In this document: piece by piece, positions 53,247 through 62,721 of the stretch
Layout: every line of letters starts with the position of its first letter
Position numbering within the stretch: the first letter of the stretch is position 1
Assembly: GCF_037154075.1 (NCBI RefSeq)
Contig: NZ_JBANRJ010000001.1
Coordinates: forward strand, 62,001 to 126,000
Direction of reading: 5' to 3'
Source: Sphingobium aromaticiconvertens
Lineage (GTDB): Bacteria > Pseudomonadota > Alphaproteobacteria > Sphingomonadales > Sphingomonadaceae
Length of the DNA: 64,000 nucleotides
The notes under the pieces: model-generated
Database searches by the model: none
The model's input: the letters and a program-made list of their open reading frames with translations, nothing else
What the model was told of the DNA's origin: nothing
Program-made: the position numbers and the translations under genes

Positions 53247-55291
53247 CAGCCGACCAGCCCGGTCAAAGTCGCGGGCGTCAATATCTGCGGCAACACCTGC
53301 GCCTGCTTACCCGGCGCGTACCAAAGGTAGAGCGGCACGCCCGAACGTCCCTGCCCTTCAAGAAAGCGGGTGATCGCCGGGTCGGCGCTGGTCCAGTCCC
53401 CCACCATGACCGTGACGCCGCCCTTGTCGAAGGCTTCCACTGTTTCCGCGCGATCGATGGCGGCGGCCTCGTTCGCCTTGCAGGTCAGGCACCAGTCGGC
53501 AGTGAAATAGAGGAAGACCGGTTTGTTGGCCGCGCGCAATTGCGCCAGCTTGGCTTCATTGAACGGGATGGCCGCATCCTCGACTGCCGCCACGGCGGGA
53601 CGACTGGCGGGCAACAGGGCCATGCCCGCGACCAGCAATCCCAGTGCCGCCACAGCCGCCACGATCCATCCGCCACGCCCCCCGCGCTGACGGCTACCCA
53701 GCCACCAGAGCGCAAAGCCCAGACCCAGCGCGACCGCCATCCCCAGCGTCATTCCCGGTACGCCGCGCTGTTGCCCCAACAGCCATGCAAGACCCAGCGT
53801 GGTCGCGAACATCGGCAGCGACAAGAGCTTCTGAAGCCGTCCCATCCACGCGCCCGGTCGTGGCAACCGCCGACGCAGCGCGGGAATATAGGCCAGCAGC
53901 ACGAACGGCAGCGCAAGCCCCAGACCCAGCCCTGCAAAGATCGCAAGCGCCGCCGCCAACGGCAGCACCAGCGCCGCACCCATCGCCGCACCCATGAACG
54001 GCCCGGTGCAGGGCGTCGCGACAAAGGCGACCAGCACGCCCGTCCAGAAAGACCCCAGCATCCCGCCCCGGCCAGCCAGCCCCTGCCCGCCGCCGAAGGT
54101 CGGCAACTCGAACAGCCCGGCCAGATTGAGCGCAATGGCCGTGACGAGCAGCAGCAGCAGCAGGATAACGCGCGGATCCTGCAACTGGAATGCCCAGCCC
54201 GCAGCCAGCCCCGCCGCGCGCAGACCCAGCAACAGCCCGCCTAACGCCAGGCAGGCGAGGATGACGCCCGCCGCATAGGCCAACGCCTCCCGCCGCACGG
54301 TCCGCTCGTCGCCGCCCGCCTTGGCAAGACTCAGCGCCTTGAGGCCCAGAATCGGGAAAACACAGGGCATGACGTTCAGCAACAACCCGCCCAGTATCGC
54401 GCCACCCAGCGCCAGCAATATGGTCGCGGCGACACTGGCCGAAGCTGTGGCGGGAATCGTGCCGGGGCTGGCAGTCAACAGGAACCCGCGATGATCGCCC
54501 GTCCGCAGCACCGCGTTGACCGGACCGGAGACACCCTTGCCCGCGTCCGTCTCTATCAGGATCTGATCTCCCTGCCGCACGGTCTTTTGCGGGGCCGCAT
54601 AGTTGGCCAGCCCCTCCGTCAGCGGATAGAGATACAGGTCATCCGCCGCCGCATCCGCCGGAAAGGGTATGGCGACCCGCAGCCTGCGACCCTCGATCGC
54701 ATAGCTGGCCGGCGTGCCCAGCGGCCGGGGCAAATGCGATCGCCAGCTATCGAAGGTCGCACGGTCCGCCGCGCCGATCGTGCCGTCCCCTACTGTCAGA
54801 TCCAGCGATAATTCGCCCTGTTCCGGCACGCAGACCTGCCGGGTGCAGGCGAGCCACTCAGCACGCACGCGCACGGGCAGCCGGTCGCCTGGTTTCGCCG
54901 TCGCGGGCACGGTCAGCGTCGTCAGCACCGCATAGGGGCCTTCATAGACATAATTCATCAGGCTGGAAATCAGCAGCGTCTCGGGCACCGGATAGCGCAA
55001 CGCCCCGACCTTCGCGCCGGGCGGCAGCGTCCAGTCGGCGGTCATGCCCAGCCCCGCATCGCCCGGATTTTCCCAATAGCCGTGCCAGCCCTGCTCGGGC
55101 GTCATCGAAAAGGCGATGGTGACGCTGCTGCCGGGTGCGGGCACCCTACTTTCAGCCACCAACCGCGCGGCGATATGCGGCGTGCTTCCGCTCCCGAACG
55201 CACCGCCCGATGGAGCAGATTGCTGCGCGCTGGCGGATGACAGGCAGACAAAGGCTGCAAGCGTCATCAGAAGGACATGAAAAATCCGCAT
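53246..55291 (-). CDS. dsbD: DsbD-family protein-disulfide reductase
   Basis: This 681-residue protein starts with a signal peptide (MRIFHVLLMTLAAFVCLSSA) and a periplasmic N-terminal domain (about 30-270, with ACTRQVCVPEQGELSLDL). A central eight-helix DsbD domain has the transmembrane Cys pair in NVMPCVFPILGLKAL and VATPCTGPFMGAAMG. The C-terminal thioredoxin domain has FTADWCLTCKANE near 620. It carries electrons from cytoplasmic thioredoxin to periplasmic disulfides or cytochrome c maturation. It is the larger ScsB-like N-terminal variant, longer than E. coli DsbD (565 residues). Confidence 0.9.
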   Translation of the reverse strand: MRIFHVLLMTLAAFVCLSSASAQQSAPSGGAFGSGSTPHIAARLVAESRVPAPGSSVTIAFSMTPEQGWHGYWENPGDAGLGMTADWTLPPGAKVGALRYPVPETLLISSLMNYVYEGPYAVLTTLTVPATAKPGDRLPVRVRAEWLACTRQVCVPEQGELSLDLTVGDGTIGAADRATFDSWRSHLPRPLGTPASYAIEGRRLRVAIPFPADAAADDLYLYPLTEGLANYAAPQKTVRQGDQILIETDAGKGVSGPVNAVLRTGDHRGFLLTASPGTIPATASASVAATILLALGGAILGGLLLNVMPCVFPILGLKALSLAKAGGDERTVRREALAYAAGVILACLALGGLLLGLRAAGLAAGWAFQLQDPRVILLLLLLVTAIALNLAGLFELPTFGGGQGLAGRGGMLGSFWTGVLVAFVATPCTGPFMGAAMGAALVLPLAAALAIFAGLGLGLALPFVLLAYIPALRRRLPRPGAWMGRLQKLLSLPMFATTLGLAWLLGQQRGVPGMTLGMAVALGLGFALWWLGSRQRGGRGGWIVAAVAALGLLVAGMALLPASRPAVAAVEDAAIPFNEAKLAQLRAANKPVFLYFTADWCLTCKANEAAAIDRAETVEAFDKGGVTVMVGDWTSADPAITRFLEGQGRSGVPLYLWYAPGKQAQVLPQILTPATLTGLVG

Positions 55292-55368
55292 CGGGCCTCT
55301 GTTCGGGTGAGTGCTAGCGGGCTAGGTCCGGGGGCGTTCGCCGTCAAGGTCGAGGAGTCTTTCGTTTC

Positions 55369-57024
55369 ATGTTCCGTTCCGTCGCCGCCGCACTGATGCT
55401 GGCAACTGCCCTTCCTCTCCCCGTTCTGGCCCAGGGCACGCAACCCGCCACCGCACCGGCCGGACCGCCCAAGCTGATCGTCGCCATTTCGGTAGACCAG
55501 TTCTCGGCCGATCTGTTCAGCGAATATCGCTCGACCTTCGAAGGCGGCCTCAAGCGACTGACGCAAGGCGCGGTCTTCCCCCACGGTTATCAGAGCCACG
55601 CCGCGACAGAGACTTGCCCCGGCCACAGCACCATCCTGACCGGCAGCCGCCCATCGCGCACCGGCATCATCGCCAACACCTGGTTCGACCTGTCGACCGC
55701 GCGGGAGGACAAGGCCGTCTATTGTGCCGAGGATGAAAGCCAGCCGGGCAGCAACAGCGGCAATTATGTCGCCTCCCCCATTCACCTCAAAGTGCCGACG
55801 CTGGGTGGCCGCATGAAGATCGCCAATCCCGCGACCCGCGTCGTGTCGGTCGCGGGCAAGGATCGCGCGGCGATCATGATGGGCGGGCCGACCGCCGATC
55901 AGGTCTGGTGGCTTGGCGGACCGCAGGGCTATGTGAGCTATAAGGGCATCGCCATCCCGCCACTGGTCGCGAAGGTCAATGCGGAGCTTTCAGCACGCCT
56001 CGCCCGTCCAAGCGCAGGGATGGAATTACCACAACAGTGCGTGGCCAAGGATTTCGCCGTCAGCGTCGGCGGCGGCAAGACCGTGGGCAATGGCCGCTTC
56101 GCGCGCGAGGCCAATGACTTCAAGGGCTTCCGTATCTCGCCCGAGCAGGACGCAATGACGCTGGTACTCGCCGCCGGTGCGATCGAGAGCATGGCGCTGG
56201 GCAAGCAGGCTCAGACCGACATCATCTCGATCGGCTTGTCCGCGACCGATTATGTCGGCCACACCTATGGCACTGAGGGCACCGAAAGCTGCATCCAGGT
56301 CGCCCGGCTGGACCGCGAACTGGGCGCTTTTTTCGACCGTCTGGATAAGCAGGGCATCGATTATATGGTCGTGCTGACCGCCGACCATGGCGGCCATGAC
56401 CTGCCCGAGCGGCAGCGCGAAAATGCCATGCCGGACGAAAGCCGCGCCGACGCAGCACTGACACCCAAGGCGCTGACGGCGGCGATTGCCGCGAAAACGG
56501 GTCTGACCGGGAAAAAATTGATCTGGGGCGATGGCCCGGCGGGCGACCTTTATATCGACAAGGGTCTCACCGCCGCCCAGCGCAAGGCGGTGGAAACAGA
56601 AGCCCTTCGCCTGTTGCGCGCCCACCCCCAGGTACAGGCGGTGCTGACCGGCGCCGAAATCGCAGCCACCCCCAGTCCATCCGGCCCACCCGAATATTGG
56701 AGCCTGCTGCAAAAGGCGCGCGCCAGCTATGACGCGCAGCGTTCAGGCGATCTGGTCTTGATGCTGAAGCCCGGCGTCACCCCGATCATCGATCCGACCA
56801 AGGGATCCGTCGCCACTCACGGCTCGCCCTGGGACAATGACCGGCGCGTGCCCATCCTCTTCTGGCGCAAGGCTATGCGTGGGTTCGAACAGCCGCGCGG
56901 CGTGGAAACGGTGGACATCCTGCCCACGCTGGCGGCGCAGATCGGCTTGCCGGTCGCAAAAAGCGAGATTGACGGACGTTGCCTCGACCTCATCCCGGGC
57001 GAAGGCGATAGCTGCGCGAAATAA
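55369..57024 (+). CDS. Alkaline phosphatase, Thr-nucleophile (PafA/SPAP-like)
   Basis: This 551-residue secreted protein has a signal peptide (MFRSVAAALMLATALPLPVL with AQG cleavage). Metal-binding Asp43 is in ISVDQFSADL and the likely nucleophile Thr82 in ATETCPGHST. Later ligands include D and H in SIGLSATDYVGHTYG, DH in LTADHGGHDLPE, and His in VATHGSPWDNDRRVP. It matches the Sphingomonas SPAP type, a broad phosphomonoesterase active at high pH in the periplasm. GAGGAG lies about 11 bases before the ATG. It is divergent from dsbD and convergent with the sensor kinase. It may be phosphate-regulated, but no pho box was recognised. Confidence 0.9.
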   Translation: MFRSVAAALMLATALPLPVLAQGTQPATAPAGPPKLIVAISVDQFSADLFSEYRSTFEGGLKRLTQGAVFPHGYQSHAATETCPGHSTILTGSRPSRTGIIANTWFDLSTAREDKAVYCAEDESQPGSNSGNYVASPIHLKVPTLGGRMKIANPATRVVSVAGKDRAAIMMGGPTADQVWWLGGPQGYVSYKGIAIPPLVAKVNAELSARLARPSAGMELPQQCVAKDFAVSVGGGKTVGNGRFAREANDFKGFRISPEQDAMTLVLAAGAIESMALGKQAQTDIISIGLSATDYVGHTYGTEGTESCIQVARLDRELGAFFDRLDKQGIDYMVVLTADHGGHDLPERQRENAMPDESRADAALTPKALTAAIAAKTGLTGKKLIWGDGPAGDLYIDKGLTAAQRKAVETEALRLLRAHPQVQAVLTGAEIAATPSPSGPPEYWSLLQKARASYDAQRSGDLVLMLKPGVTPIIDPTKGSVATHGSPWDNDRRVPILFWRKAMRGFEQPRGVETVDILPTLAAQIGLPVAKSEIDGRCLDLIPGEGDSCAK

Positions 57025-57032
57025 AGGAACGG

Positions 57033-57063
57033 GTTGCGTCAGCCCCGCTCAGGCTGGCGCAAC
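57033..57063. terminator. Hairpin between phosphatase and sensor-kinase genes
   Basis: GTTGCGTCAGCC (57033-57044) pairs with GGCTGGCGCAAC (57052-57063), with one G-T, around a seven-base loop. It lies nine bases after the phosphatase stop and overlaps the last codons of the convergent kinase gene. No T-run follows, so it is a likely but not classic bidirectional terminator. Confidence 0.5.
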
Positions 57064-58368
57064 GAACGCCAGCCTGATTTCGGCGCGCAGCCCGCCTTCG
57101 GCCCGGTTGGCGAGGATGAGCTTCCCGCCCTCCTGCTTCACCGCCCGATCGACGATAGCAAGGCCAAGCCCAAGACCGCGGGTGTTGCGCTGACGCGCGG
57201 GGTCAAGGCGCGTAAAGGGCTTCAAGGCATCAGCCAGCCGCTGCTCGGGAATACCCGGACCATCGTCCTCGACCCGAATGACCACTTCCTCCCCCTCACG
57301 CGCCAGAAAGAGGCGCGCTCGCGTGCCATAATGTAGGGCATTCTCGACCAAATTGCTGACCGCGCGCCTTATGCTCATCGCCCGGATGACGACGTCCAGA
57401 TGGTCGGGGCCATCATAGTCGGCATCCTGGTCCTGATCCTGGAAATTGTCGATGATAGTGGCCAGCATGACGGCCAGGTCGGTGTGAACCCGCGCCTCCG
57501 GATCGCGCTCGCCGCCCAGAAAGGCGAGGAGCGAATCGATCATCGCCGTCATCTCGCCAACATCCTGCGACATCGCGACACGCGGCCCCGTTTCGTCCAG
57601 TTCCTCCAGCCGCAATTGCAGCCGCGCCAATGGCGTGCGAAGGTCATGCCCGACCGCCGCCAGCGTTTCGGTCCGTTCCGCGATCAGGCGATGGATACGC
57701 TCCTGCATAACGTTGAAGGCGCGGATCAGATGTCGAATATCCTCCGTGCCCGCTTCCTGCACCTCGACCCTGTTCTGAAGGCCGATATGCTCGGTCGCAT
57801 GCGCAAGTTCACGCAAGGGCGCCAGCGTCCGGCGGATGAGAAGCCCCCCCGCGAACAGCAGCGCCAGCACCGGAATGAGTGCAAGACCCATGCGGCCCAG
57901 CGTGAATTCCCATTTGCCGACCGCATGGTGCATCCCGAAATAGAGCCAACTGCCATCGGGCAGTTGCAGCCCCCCGTTGATTTCGGAATGGCGACCGGGC
58001 GAGGCCAGCCGCAGGCGCAGATTCGATTTGGCGAGCGAGGGTTCCCAAGCCAGGATCTGCCGCCGCATCTTGTCCAAATCCGGCGCAAGCGGCGGTGCAG
58101 GCAGTGACGCGGTCCAGTGGATTTCGTAGCGCCCGGTCGTCAGTTGCACCGCCATGGCGTGGCGCTCGTCACGCGGCGCTTCCTTCAACAGCTTGCGGGA
58201 AATGACCAGATGTTCGGCCAGCCGTTTGGCATCATCCTCCTGAAGCGAGAGGTGACTGGCACGTTCATAGATCAGCGTCCCGACCGCGAACTCCAGAACA
58301 AGCGTCAGCAGCAGGATGGCCATCAGGCGGCCCAGCAGCCCCAGCGAACTGCTGAAGCGACGGCTCAA
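57049..58368 (-). CDS. Two-component sensor histidine kinase (EnvZ-like)
   Basis: This 439-residue membrane kinase has TM1 LLGRLMAILLLTLVLEFAVG, a periplasmic domain of about 120 residues, TM2 LALIPVLALLFAGGLLI and HAMP. HisKA has the phosphorylated His in VGHDLRTPLARLQLRLEEL. The ATPase domain has the N box NLVENALHYG, G1 VEDDGPGIPE and G2 GLGLGLAIV. It phosphorylates the regulator encoded upstream; their genes overlap by ATGA (58365-58368). The stimulus is unknown. Confidence 0.93.
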   Translation of the reverse strand: MSRRFSSSLGLLGRLMAILLLTLVLEFAVGTLIYERASHLSLQEDDAKRLAEHLVISRKLLKEAPRDERHAMAVQLTTGRYEIHWTASLPAPPLAPDLDKMRRQILAWEPSLAKSNLRLRLASPGRHSEINGGLQLPDGSWLYFGMHHAVGKWEFTLGRMGLALIPVLALLFAGGLLIRRTLAPLRELAHATEHIGLQNRVEVQEAGTEDIRHLIRAFNVMQERIHRLIAERTETLAAVGHDLRTPLARLQLRLEELDETGPRVAMSQDVGEMTAMIDSLLAFLGGERDPEARVHTDLAVMLATIIDNFQDQDQDADYDGPDHLDVVIRAMSIRRAVSNLVENALHYGTRARLFLAREGEEVVIRVEDDGPGIPEQRLADALKPFTRLDPARQRNTRGLGLGLAIVDRAVKQEGGKLILANRAEGGLRAEIRLAFVAPA

Positions 58369-59075
58369 GCGCGGCTGACCTCTGCATTGAACATATAGCC
58401 TACGCCCCGAACGGTCGTGATCGGCGCGGACGTTTCGCTGGTCGACAGCTTGCGGCGCAGGCGGCTGACCAGCACGTCGATGCTGCGGTCAGAACTATCC
58501 CCCATGCGTGTGCGCGACAGTTCGATCAGCCGTTCGCGGGCGATGACGCGCTGCGGATGGCCAAGGAAGCTGCCGAGCAGGTCGAACTCCGCCCCGGTCA
58601 ACTCGACCACCGCGCCGCTGGGCGAGCGCAGTTCGCGACGGGGGAAATTGACGGTCCAGCCGGCAAAGCGTGCTTCGCTGTCCCGCGTCTCTTCCGGGCC
58701 GCGCTCAAGCCCTGCACGGCGCAGAATAGCGCGAATGCGGGCGATCAACTCCCGGGTGCCAAAAGGCTTGGCCAGATAATCGTCGGCGCCCAGTTCCAGC
58801 CCGACGATCCGGTCCGTCTCGCTGCCCCTGGCGCTGATGAAGATGATCGGCACGTCGCTCTTGCGCCGGATCTGGCGGCACAGGTCGATGCCGTTGGTGC
58901 CAGGCAGCATGACGTCCAGCACGACCAGGTCGACCGGGCCAGCGTCGAACGCCACCCACATTTCCGGGCCGGATGACGCAGGGCGCACCGCATAACCATG
59001 TTCCTGGAGCGCGCGGGCCGTCAGCGTCCGCAGCGGTGGATCGTCCTCGACCAGGATGATGGATGGCGCGGTCAC
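58365..59075 (-). CDS. OmpR-family response regulator
   Basis: This regulator of about 236 residues has an intact receiver (acidic pair in LVEDDPPLR, phospho-Asp54 in VVLDVMLPG, Ser81 in FISARG, Lys103 in LAKPFG) and a C-terminal winged helix (FDLLGSFLGHPQRVIARERL then SSDRSIDVLVSRLRRKL and VRGVGYMF). It pairs with the EnvZ-like kinase just downstream. The start is uncertain: GTG at 59075 gives the standard length, while a longer frame to 59195 adds unconserved residues. The orphan regulator at 62722-63435 is its close paralogue. Confidence 0.9.
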   Translation of the reverse strand: MTAPSIILVEDDPPLRTLTARALQEHGYAVRPASSGPEMWVAFDAGPVDLVVLDVMLPGTNGIDLCRQIRRKSDVPIIFISARGSETDRIVGLELGADDYLAKPFGTRELIARIRAILRRAGLERGPEETRDSEARFAGWTVNFPRRELRSPSGAVVELTGAEFDLLGSFLGHPQRVIARERLIELSRTRMGDSSDRSIDVLVSRLRRKLSTSETSAPITTVRGVGYMFNAEVSRA

Positions 59076-59208
59076 AGGCGGAGTGTTGCCGATTGGAAAT
59101 ATTGCATGGCACAAGAGATAGTTGTCACCCACCCACCGGTCAACCGATGGGGTGCCCGAAGCTGCCGCAACGCAACCGCAGCAACAATTTGTCATGTTTT
59201 GGATATGC

Positions 59209-59244
59209 GGACGCCCGGACCGTCACCGGTCCGGGCGTCCTTTT
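59209..59244. terminator. Strong 14-bp hairpin after the TorF gene
   Basis: GGACGCCCGGACCG (59209-59222) pairs perfectly with CGGTCCGGGCGTCC (59227-59240) around TCAC. TTTT follows on the plus strand (59241-59244). It lies 18 bp beyond the minus-strand TorF stop, so it ends that transcript. It may also block plus-strand read-through. Confidence 0.75.
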
Positions 59245-59261
59245 CACGTTAGAACCATCAA

Positions 59262-60086
59262 TCAGAAGGCCGCGGTGAGCGAGAAGACCACCTTGCCCCG
59301 TGCGATCGACGAACCGTCCGCGTCGGAGAAGTTGGGACGGATGTAGTTTTCCTCGATTCGGGCGATATCGGTATCGACATAGGCGACACCTACCGTCAGC
59401 GGCGTACCTGGAACGGCGACGTCCGCGCCGACCAGCCAGTCGAGATATTTGCCAGTGGGGGCGAGGCTGGTGCCGTTCGGGCCAAGGCCGGAATTACCGT
59501 TCGACCAGCCCAGATGCGCCTTCAGCGTGACCGGCGTGCTAGGCACGCTGCCGCTGACATCAGCCCAGACGTAGAAATTGTCTTCCTTGTCGCCCGGATT
59601 AGCGATGGTGCAAGCCGCATCGCTGCACCATTTGCCCAGTGCCTGCTGCTTGGGAGCATAGGCAACGCCGACCAGACCCTTTACCGGACCGACCTGGCTG
59701 GACAGCTTCACATAGGGTTCAGCGAAATCGGTCTTGTCGGCGCCGCTTGGATACATGTACCAGGTCAGGCCGATATCCAGCGTCGCGGCGCCCAGCGGAA
59801 TGGCGTAACCGCCGAACAGGTCGAGTTCCATATTGGAGCCGCCGAACGTGCCCCAGCCAGACAGGTTGGATGCCCAGGTGCCCGCATAGACGCCGCTTTC
59901 ATGGGTAACGGTGATGCCGCCCTGAACGGCCATGCCCTTGTCGGTCTGCGACACACCACGGAAGCGATAGTCGGACACGAGGCCGACGCTGCCCGATACT
60001 GTGATGGGACCAGCAGGTTCTTCCTGCGCGAAGGCCGGTGCGCTGGAAAGGAGTGCCAGTGCGGCGGCAGCAATTTTATAATTCAT
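59262..60086 (-). CDS. TorF-family putative porin
   Basis: This 274-residue outer-membrane protein has a signal peptide (MNYKIAAAALALLSSAPAFA, cleaved before QEEP). The TorF signature SVGLVSDYRFRGVSQTDKGM (about 32-51) follows, and beta-barrel strands end in GKVVFSLTAAF with a terminal Phe. The family is common in sphingomonads and other proteobacteria; its solute is unknown. ATG 60086 is chosen because AAGGGG lies seven bases upstream of it, while ATG 60092 overlaps the ribosome-binding site. It is flanked by hairpin terminators on both sides and appears monocistronic. Confidence 0.9.
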   Translation of the reverse strand: MNYKIAAAALALLSSAPAFAQEEPAGPITVSGSVGLVSDYRFRGVSQTDKGMAVQGGITVTHESGVYAGTWASNLSGWGTFGGSNMELDLFGGYAIPLGAATLDIGLTWYMYPSGADKTDFAEPYVKLSSQVGPVKGLVGVAYAPKQQALGKWCSDAACTIANPGDKEDNFYVWADVSGSVPSTPVTLKAHLGWSNGNSGLGPNGTSLAPTGKYLDWLVGADVAVPGTPLTVGVAYVDTDIARIEENYIRPNFSDADGSSIARGKVVFSLTAAF

Positions 60087-60304
60087 GAACATTCCCCTTT
60101 TGGAAAGAATGTTCCGTCCTGCGGCCAGCTAATCTCGAAATCTCGTTCCGGCTTCGAATATCGGCGGCTGACATCGGGATATTTCGCCCGGCTCGCTGTT
60201 GCAATGCACTTTTGTTGCACCTGCTAACAATGCCGGGCGGCTGTGGCATATAGCGCACGGTTTATTTCTAATATATTTCTGTATTATGTCTATTTGTAAA
60301 TAGA

Positions 60305-60333
60305 AGGCCCGCGACCGGGCAGGTCGCGGGCCT
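60305..60333 (-). terminator. 12-bp hairpin terminator after the SulP gene
   Basis: AGGCCCGCGACC (60305-60316) pairs exactly with GGTCGCGGGCCT (60322-60333) around GGGCA. On the minus strand it is followed by TCTATTTAC, a weak T-rich tail, 27 bp after the SulP stop. The rest of the 60087-60360 gap holds an AT-rich TorF promoter region (about 60240-60300). Confidence 0.75.
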
Positions 60334-60360
60334 CCAAAGGCGCTTCAGTTTGGTTCAGGA

Positions 60361-61857
60361 TCAATGCGCGGCGAGTTGCTGCATCCGTCCCGTAGCGCCG
60401 AAAAGTTCGACCGGGCCGCCCGCATTGCGGCGGCGATCGACCCATTCACGCACCATTTCCGCGCAAGTATGATCGATATGGGACAGCCGCTCGACATTGA
60501 GGATGACCGGGCCAGCTGCGGGCAGCGATTCCAGCTTGGCCGACAGCTTGGGCAGGCTGAGGAAGGTGGCGGTGCCGTTCAGCGACACTTCATGCGCATC
60601 ACCCGACGGCCCGTCCTCCATCTTCAGGCGCAGTTGGCGCAGATGGGGCAGCATCTCGATCAGCGACAGGCCGATACCCACCAATACGCCGGTCAGCAGG
60701 TCGGTCGCGACCACCGTGATGAGCGTTGCGGCCCATACGATCGCGGGCAACGGGCCATAGCGGTGCAGCAAGTGACGGACATGATCCACACTAACCAGCC
60801 GCACGCCAGTCACGACCAGGATACCGGCCAGCGCCGCCATCGGGATTTCCCGCAGCAACCAGGGCAGCAGCGCAACAAAGGCCAGGATCCAGGCACCGTG
60901 CATCATGGTTGACAGACGGGTCTTGCCGCCAGCCTGGACGTTGGCCGAACTGCGAACGATAACACCCGTCATCGGCAGCGCGCCAGCCGCGCCGCACAGC
61001 ACGTTGCCTACGCCCTGCGCCCAGAGTTCCTTATTATAGTTAGTCCGCACACCATCATGCATACGATCGACCGCTGCGGCCGACAGCAATGTCTCGGCAC
61101 TGGCGATGAAGGCGATGGCAATGGCCGTGGTCAGGATGGCCGGATTCATCATCTGCGCGATCCAGCCCTGTTCGGGCAGGGTCACGGCCGCAACGATGCT
61201 TTCCGGCACAACGACTCGCGCGACCGATAAACCGAGGGCGAAAGCGACGATCGTTGCCAGCACGACGCCGACCAGCGCTCCAGGCACCAGACGAAGCTGC
61301 GCGGGACGGAATTTCTCCCACCCCAGCATACCGCCGATCGTGACAAGACCGACGGCGAAGGCAGTCGCCGCATCCTGATTGCTGAGGCCGAAAAGCTGGC
61401 CGGGCATCGCAATGAGGTTGGCAAGGCCGCTCGCCAGCGGCTTGTCGTCAAACAGAACATGGAACTGACCGACGACGATCAGCACGCCGATCCCCGCGAG
61501 CATCCCATGGACGACCGCCGGGGAAATGGCGCGAAACCAGCCGCCGACGCGCGCAACACCCGCCACAACCTGAATCAGGCCTGCCAGCATCAATATCGGT
61601 CCCAGGGCCGAAAGCCCCTGTTCCCGCACGATTTCGAAGACGATGACCGCAAGGCCCGCGGCAGGACCACTGACCTGAAGGGGCGATCCCGCCAGCGCAC
61701 CGACGACGATGCCGCCGATGATGCCGGTGATCAGTCCCTTCTCGGGCGGCACGCCGGACGCGATGGCGATACCCATGCACAGCGGCATCGCCACCAGGAA
61801 AACGACGATGGAGGCCGTGAAATCACGGCTGAAATTTGCCGTTAAACCTTTGAACAT
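60361..61857 (-). CDS. SulP-family anion transporter (likely bicarbonate)
   Basis: This 498-residue protein has 12-14 helices starting FTASIVVFLVAMPLCMGIAI. The SulP landmark PPEKGLITGIIGGIVVGAL follows, and TGVIVRSSANVQAGGKTRLS comes before a C-terminal STAS domain (about 400-498). The family moves sulfate or bicarbonate, usually with Na+ or H+. The gene lies five bases after a beta-carbonic anhydrase gene in the same unit, which strongly favours bicarbonate (BicA-like pairing). GGAGTAACC just before the ATG serves as ribosome-binding site. Confidence 0.9.
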   Translation of the reverse strand: MFKGLTANFSRDFTASIVVFLVAMPLCMGIAIASGVPPEKGLITGIIGGIVVGALAGSPLQVSGPAAGLAVIVFEIVREQGLSALGPILMLAGLIQVVAGVARVGGWFRAISPAVVHGMLAGIGVLIVVGQFHVLFDDKPLASGLANLIAMPGQLFGLSNQDAATAFAVGLVTIGGMLGWEKFRPAQLRLVPGALVGVVLATIVAFALGLSVARVVVPESIVAAVTLPEQGWIAQMMNPAILTTAIAIAFIASAETLLSAAAVDRMHDGVRTNYNKELWAQGVGNVLCGAAGALPMTGVIVRSSANVQAGGKTRLSTMMHGAWILAFVALLPWLLREIPMAALAGILVVTGVRLVSVDHVRHLLHRYGPLPAIVWAATLITVVATDLLTGVLVGIGLSLIEMLPHLRQLRLKMEDGPSGDAHEVSLNGTATFLSLPKLSAKLESLPAAGPVILNVERLSHIDHTCAEMVREWVDRRRNAGGPVELFGATGRMQQLAAH

Positions 61858-61862
61858 CCAGG

Positions 61863-62561
61863 TTACTCCGCCGCCTGGGCATAGCCCAGGTCGGCTGCCA
61901 GACGCTGGCCATGGGGCAGCGCGACGGGCAGCGGCGCATCTTCACGCAGCGGCATGAAACGACCTGTCGCGCCATCAAGGCCCAGCACCAGGCCGGCATG
62001 GATATCAACGTACCAGCCATGCAGCGCGATCTCGCCCCGCGCGATACCCGACGCGACCGAGGGGTGGGTCCGCAGATGGGCCAGCTGGACAACGATATTT
62101 TCCAGCGTAACCGCGTGTATCTTTTCCTTGTCGGTCAGATCCGCTGAGTAGCTTTCACGCGCCACCTTTTGCGCGGCATGGGAATGGCGCAACCAGGCGG
62201 CAACATTGGGCATGGACGCCAGTGCTTCTTCATGGACCAGCGCCTTCATCGCGCCGCAATCGCTGTGACCGCACACGATGATGTCGCGTACACCCAGCGC
62301 CATGACCGCATATTCAACCGTGGACGATACGCCGCCGTTCATGTTGGTATAGGGCGGCACGATGTTGCCAGCGTTGCGACATACGAACAGATCGCCAGGA
62401 TCAGCCTGCATGATATGTTCGGGGACGACGCGCGAATCCGCGCAGGAAATCATCAGCGCCTTGGGGCTTTGCCCGTCACTGGCGAGGCGGTTGTAGAGTA
62501 CGCTCTGGTTCGGGAAGACATGCTTCTCGAAGCTGAATACGCGACCGATCAGTTCGTTCAT
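61863..62561 (-). CDS. Beta-class carbonic anhydrase
   Basis: This 232-residue enzyme has zinc ligands Cys40, His99 and Cys102 (in MISCADSRVVP and VCGHSDCGAM) and the Asp42/Arg44 dyad. It interconverts CO2 and bicarbonate. It is the first gene of the unit with the SulP transporter, so imported bicarbonate and respired CO2 would be balanced together. ATG 62561 is chosen (MNELIGRVFSFEKHVF); a longer frame to 62618 adds an unconserved leader. Confidence 0.93.
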   Translation of the reverse strand: MNELIGRVFSFEKHVFPNQSVLYNRLASDGQSPKALMISCADSRVVPEHIMQADPGDLFVCRNAGNIVPPYTNMNGGVSSTVEYAVMALGVRDIIVCGHSDCGAMKALVHEEALASMPNVAAWLRHSHAAQKVARESYSADLTDKEKIHAVTLENIVVQLAHLRTHPSVASGIARGEIALHGWYVDIHAGLVLGLDGATGRFMPLREDAPLPVALPHGQRLAADLGYAQAAE

Positions 62562-62721
62562 GGCATCGTTCCTAAATTGGTGAACCCGGCAGAGGACAGC
62601 CGGGTCATTGAAAACCAATTTACAGGAGCGCCTTTGCTGCAGCGCAGCGCTTTTGTTAAATAATGTGTCTGGAATGAACGGGCCGTTCAGCCCCGGCCTG
62701 CGAGCCGAGCCATATCGCCGG

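Noticed and set aside
55292..55368. Possible Pho box or riboswitch before the phosphatase gene
   Set aside because: The 77-bp divergent gap shows no repeated CTGTCAT-like elements and no conserved RNA motif that I can recognise.
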